From NCBI GenBank assembly GCA_018969165.1, contig JAGWYX010000084.1, positions 1 to 9,525 of the forward strand: DNA of 9,525 nucleotides. The letters run 5' to 3'. The notes under the pieces are model-generated. The model had not been told where the DNA came from. It was given only the letters and a program-made list of their open reading frames with translations, and ran no database searches. The stretch comes from Verrucomicrobiota bacterium (GTDB lineage: Bacteria > Verrucomicrobiota > Verrucomicrobiia > Limisphaerales > JAGWYX01). Numbering within the stretch: position 1 is the stretch's first letter; every line of letters begins with the position of its first letter. Made by a program: the position numbers and the translations under genes. Of the stretch, positions 7,055 to 9,525 are shown piece by piece.

Positions 7055-8161
7055 TCAGCGCTGGACGCGCGCCCCCCCGCCCTTCATGAGCTTCTCGACC
7101 TCGGCCTGCGTGGCCATCGAGGTGTCGCCGGGGGTCGTCATCGCCAGGGCGCCGTGCGCCGCCCCGTATTCGACCGCCTTCTGCGGGTCGCCGGTCGCCA
7201 TCAGGCCGTAGATCAGTCCGGAGGCGAAACTGTCGCCACCCCCGACGCGGTCGAGGATTTCCAGCCCCTTCCGGTTGGGCGCCTCGTAGAACTGACCGCC
7301 GGCCCAGGCGATCGCGCCCCAGTCATTGAGGGTGGCCGATCGGACGGCGCGCAAGGTCGTGGCCGTGACCTTGAAATTTGGAAACTCCTTCACGGCTGTC
7401 CCGATCATTTTCTTGAAGCTCTCGACGTTGAGTTCCGCAAGGTTCTCATCCACGCCCTCGACCTTGAACCCGAGGCAGGCGGTGAAATCCTCCTCGTTGC
7501 CGATCATGACATCGACATACGGCGCGATCCGCCGGTTGACCTCCTGCGCGCGTTTCTGCCCGCCGATCGCCTTCCAAAGCGAGGGTCGGTAATTCAAGTC
7601 GTAAGAGACGATGGTGCCGTGGCGTTTGGCCGCCTGCACCGCCTCGATCACCAGGTCGGGGGTGGTATCCGACAAGGCCGCAAAAATGCCGCCCGTGTGG
7701 AACCAGCGCGCGCCCCGCCGACCGAAAATGTCCTCCCAGTCGAAATCGCCCACCTTGAGCTGCGAAGCGGCGGTGTGGCCGCGATCCGGCACGCCCACCG
7801 CGCCGCGGATGCCAAAACCGCGCTCGGTGAAATTCAGGCCATTCCGGACCGTGCGCCCCACCCCGTCGTAAGGCCGCCATTGGACAAAAGCGGTATCGAC
7901 GCCGCCCTGCAGCAGGAAGTCTTCGAGCAAGCGGCCCACCTCATTGTCCGCAAACGCCGTGCAGACAGCCGTCCGCATCCCGAAACAGCGGCGGAGCCCG
8001 CGCGCCACGTTATATTCGCCGCCGCCTTCCCACACCTTGAACAGGCGCGCCGTCCGCACCCGGCCCTCGCCCGGATCGAGCCGGAGCATGATTTCCCCCA
8101 GGGCGATGAGATCGTAGTGCGAGCCGGCGGCGGGCTTAATATCGAGCACAGCCATAGTCAT
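7055..8161 (-). CDS. kdgK: PfkB-family sugar kinase, probably 2-keto-3-deoxygluconate kinase
   Basis: A 368-residue cytoplasmic kinase expected to phosphorylate 2-keto-3-deoxygluconate to KDPG, the step that carries uronic acids from pectin or alginate-like polymers into the lower Entner-Doudoroff pathway. Visible motifs are LIALGEIMLRLDPGEG (18-33), the sugar-binding signature EGGGEYNVARGL (45-56), SYDLNYRPSLW (186-196) and the PfkB nucleotide/catalytic signature DRVGGGDSF (304-312) with catalytic base D310. The last is GGGD rather than the more usual GAGD. At 368 residues it is longer than typical KDG kinases of about 310-340; an extra stretch around 225-260 accounts for part of this. GGAAAAG lies about 5 nt upstream of the ATG. 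A second ATG two codons later (8155) is also possible. The GH127 gene follows after 15 nt, supporting a role in plant-glycan use. Fructokinase or another ribokinase-like activity is the main alternative. Confidence 0.82.
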   Translation of the reverse strand: MTMAVLDIKPAAGSHYDLIALGEIMLRLDPGEGRVRTARLFKVWEGGGEYNVARGLRRCFGMRTAVCTAFADNEVGRLLEDFLLQGGVDTAFVQWRPYDGVGRTVRNGLNFTERGFGIRGAVGVPDRGHTAASQLKVGDFDWEDIFGRRGARWFHTGGIFAALSDTTPDLVIEAVQAAKRHGTIVSYDLNYRPSLWKAIGGQKRAQEVNRRIAPYVDVMIGNEEDFTACLGFKVEGVDENLAELNVESFKKMIGTAVKEFPNFKVTATTLRAVRSATLNDWGAIAWAGGQFYEAPNRKGLEILDRVGGGDSFASGLIYGLMATGDPQKAVEYGAAHGALAMTTPGDTSMATQAEVEKLMKGGGARVQR

Positions 8162-8251
8162 TTCTTTTCCAGCGAAGCGCGCCTCAGACCCAAGTCATCT
8201 TTGCCGTTCGGATGGAGGCTGAGCCAGCCCCTGGCGAAACTCAATCTCTTT
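8162..8251. other. 90-bp gap between secreted protein gene and kinase gene
   Basis: The gap contains a short inverted repeat GGCTG-AGC-CAGCC (8217-8229). No T-run follows it in the direction of transcription, so it is not a convincing intrinsic terminator. A sigma70-type promoter for the kinase gene could not be identified with confidence. Whether the secreted protein belongs to the same transcript is open. Confidence 0.35.
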
Positions 8252-9523
8252 TTAAGGCAGCAAGACGATCCAGTAAAAGCGGTGCGTGAAATTTGTCGCC
8301 GCCGGGTCCACGAAGTCCGCGTAGCCCTGGGTGAAGGTGAAGGTGTTGGTGGCGATCGCCGTCCAACTGACCAGGTCGGTCGAGGCCTGCACCATGAAAT
8401 CCTGTCCTGGTGGACCGTTGAGCGGAATCTGGAACTGCCCGTTGCTGAGCGAGAAATTGGTTCCGATGACGGTCGGCGGGTCGCTCAGCAAGGTGCCGCG
8501 GTAGAACCCATTGCTGTAGGCCGGGGCATACACGTCCACGTAGGACGCCGCTTCGCCGATCAACGTCCGCACGCCAAGGATCGACCAGTCCACCAGGTTG
8601 GTGGAGACCTCGATCTGGGCGTGCCGGCCTTCGGGCCCGTCGTAAAGCAGTTTGAAGTCCGCGTTGGTCAACACCGACGGCGACAGGAGGTGGATGGCCG
8701 GTTCGGGCAGAAGCTGGGCGCGGTAGAAGACCGGACCGAAGCGCGCCGCGTTGCTGTCCACCAGGCTGAGGGGGGTGCGGGTCAGGGTGTTGGTGCTCAG
8801 CGGCATCCAGTCCACCTGGTTGCTGGAGGCCTGCAAAACGAAGTCGCGGCCCAGCGGACCGCTCAAATCGAGGCGAACCATCCCGTTGGTCGGCGGCGTT
8901 TGGGAGACCACCGAGATCGCCGGATCCGGCAGGGCCGTCACTTTGGCCGAGAAATTGGCGACCGGGCTGCCCCCGAAATGGAACAAGTTCCACGTGTAGT
9001 TGGGCGGCGTGTTGGTATCCGGCACATTCTGCCAGAAATCGTCGAAGCTGGAGCCGGCGACCGGCGGATTGTAGAACGTCAGACCCGCGCGCGCGCCGAA
9101 TTGATTGGTCACGCCTGCGAATTGGACCGTCCAGGTGAATTGGTTCGAGACCACGACCGACAGGCCCGAGAACGCCACGGTATGGTAGCCGGGAGTGATG
9201 GCGAAGGTGCCGCTGTCGAACAGCACGGTGCCGGGCGCCTGAAAACCAGGCGCCCCCGGACCATTGTTGGCGTAGAGCCGCAGCCGTACGGTTTGGTTGC
9301 TGGCCACGTCAAATTCCCCGTAATACTCGAAGCGAAAATCGACGACGGTGCGCGCCGACCCCACCAGGTTGATTTCGTCGCCATACTCGAGCAGGCCGGG
9401 AAAAAACGTGCCCTCGCTGTAATAGCTGTTGTCGTAAATGATCTCGGCGCGCGCCGCCGGCTCCGTCCAACCCAATACCGCGCCCAGCAGCCCGACCTGC
9501 CACCACTTCAAGTGCGTCGTCAT
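8252..9523 (-). CDS. secreted three-repeat protein of unknown function
   Basis: A 423-residue protein with a probable signal peptide (hydrophobic run WWQVGLLGAVLGW, 7-19, cleavage after ARA at 26). The mature N-terminal domain (27-195) is rich in Tyr, Phe, Gly, Asn and Thr and looks all-beta. It is followed by three repeats of about 74 residues: roughly 200-273, 274-346 and 347-423. Each has a core resembling G-P-x-G-x-x-F...QAS-x-x-x-V-x-W (SGPLGRDFVLQASSNQVDW in the first) and repeats one and three end in LLP after an FYR/FYW motif. Such modules are, in my experience, common in exported proteins of Verrucomicrobiota. No PEP-CTERM anchor is present; it ends with the third repeat. The start ATG is only 2 nt from the window edge, so the true start may lie slightly upstream. 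An extracellular binding or adhesion role is conceivable but not shown. Confidence 0.8.
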   Translation of the reverse strand: MTTHLKWWQVGLLGAVLGWTEPAARAEIIYDNSYYSEGTFFPGLLEYGDEINLVGSARTVVDFRFEYYGEFDVASNQTVRLRLYANNGPGAPGFQAPGTVLFDSGTFAITPGYHTVAFSGLSVVVSNQFTWTVQFAGVTNQFGARAGLTFYNPPVAGSSFDDFWQNVPDTNTPPNYTWNLFHFGGSPVANFSAKVTALPDPAISVVSQTPPTNGMVRLDLSGPLGRDFVLQASSNQVDWMPLSTNTLTRTPLSLVDSNAARFGPVFYRAQLLPEPAIHLLSPSVLTNADFKLLYDGPEGRHAQIEVSTNLVDWSILGVRTLIGEAASYVDVYAPAYSNGFYRGTLLSDPPTVIGTNFSLSNGQFQIPLNGPPGQDFMVQASTDLVSWTAIATNTFTFTQGYADFVDPAATNFTHRFYWIVLLP

Positions 9524-9525
9524 CC

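Noticed and set aside
8217..8229. Possible intrinsic terminator after the secreted protein gene
   Set aside because: The stem is only 5 bp and no T-run follows it in the direction of transcription.
1..9525. Mobile element, CRISPR array or tRNA gene
   Set aside because: No transposase or integrase motifs, no regularly spaced direct repeats and no cloverleaf-like sequence were seen on either strand by eye.

Overview
The window reads as chromosomal DNA from a high-GC, Gram-negative bacterium, most likely Verrucomicrobiota of the Pedosphaera/Limisphaera type. Three things point there. The secreted protein at the right end is built from repeats with G-P-x-G-x-D-F...QAS-x-x-x-x-x-W cores, which I associate with that group. 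A small Rossmann-like protein (from 4702) resembles short orphan proteins I recall from the same group. The 2-keto-3-deoxygluconate kinase has a GGGEYN/GGGDSF style that also fits. This placement is inferred from pattern recognition; there is no rRNA or other marker in the window.

Layout: seven convincing genes, six on the minus strand and one on the plus strand. Right block (minus, transcribed right to left): a secreted three-repeat protein (8252-9523), a PfkB-family KDG kinase (7055-8161), and a secreted GH127 (DUF1680) glycosidase (5183-7039), the last two only 15 nt apart. Left block (minus): a COG4671-type glycosyltransferase (3250-4557), an ABC exporter half-transporter (1403-3253) and a GT4 glycosyltransferase (64-1419). 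These three open frames overlap by 4 and 17 nt, so they are almost certainly one operon. A possible further gene starts at about position 58 and leaves the window. Between the blocks one plus-strand gene (4702-5334) is divergent from the glycosyltransferase operon and runs tail-to-tail into the GH127 gene.

How the genes may work together: the right block fits use of uronate- and arabinose-rich plant glycans such as pectin. The GH127 enzyme would remove terminal beta-L-arabinofuranosyl or related sugars outside the cytoplasm, and the kinase would feed KDG into the lower Entner-Doudoroff route. The left block looks like synthesis and export of a glycan or glycolipid: two sugar transferases flank a flippase/exporter-type ABC protein. 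The 144-bp divergent region between 4557 and 4702 carries a 9-bp inverted repeat whose arms each end exactly 3 nt before one of the two start codons. This is the most unusual regulatory-looking signal here.

No tRNA, rRNA, CRISPR array, transposase or attachment site was seen. The window shows mostly ordinary accessory metabolism. The items most worth a second look are the mirrored start-codon motif, the 152-bp antisense tail overlap, and the unusual C-terminus of the plus-strand protein.
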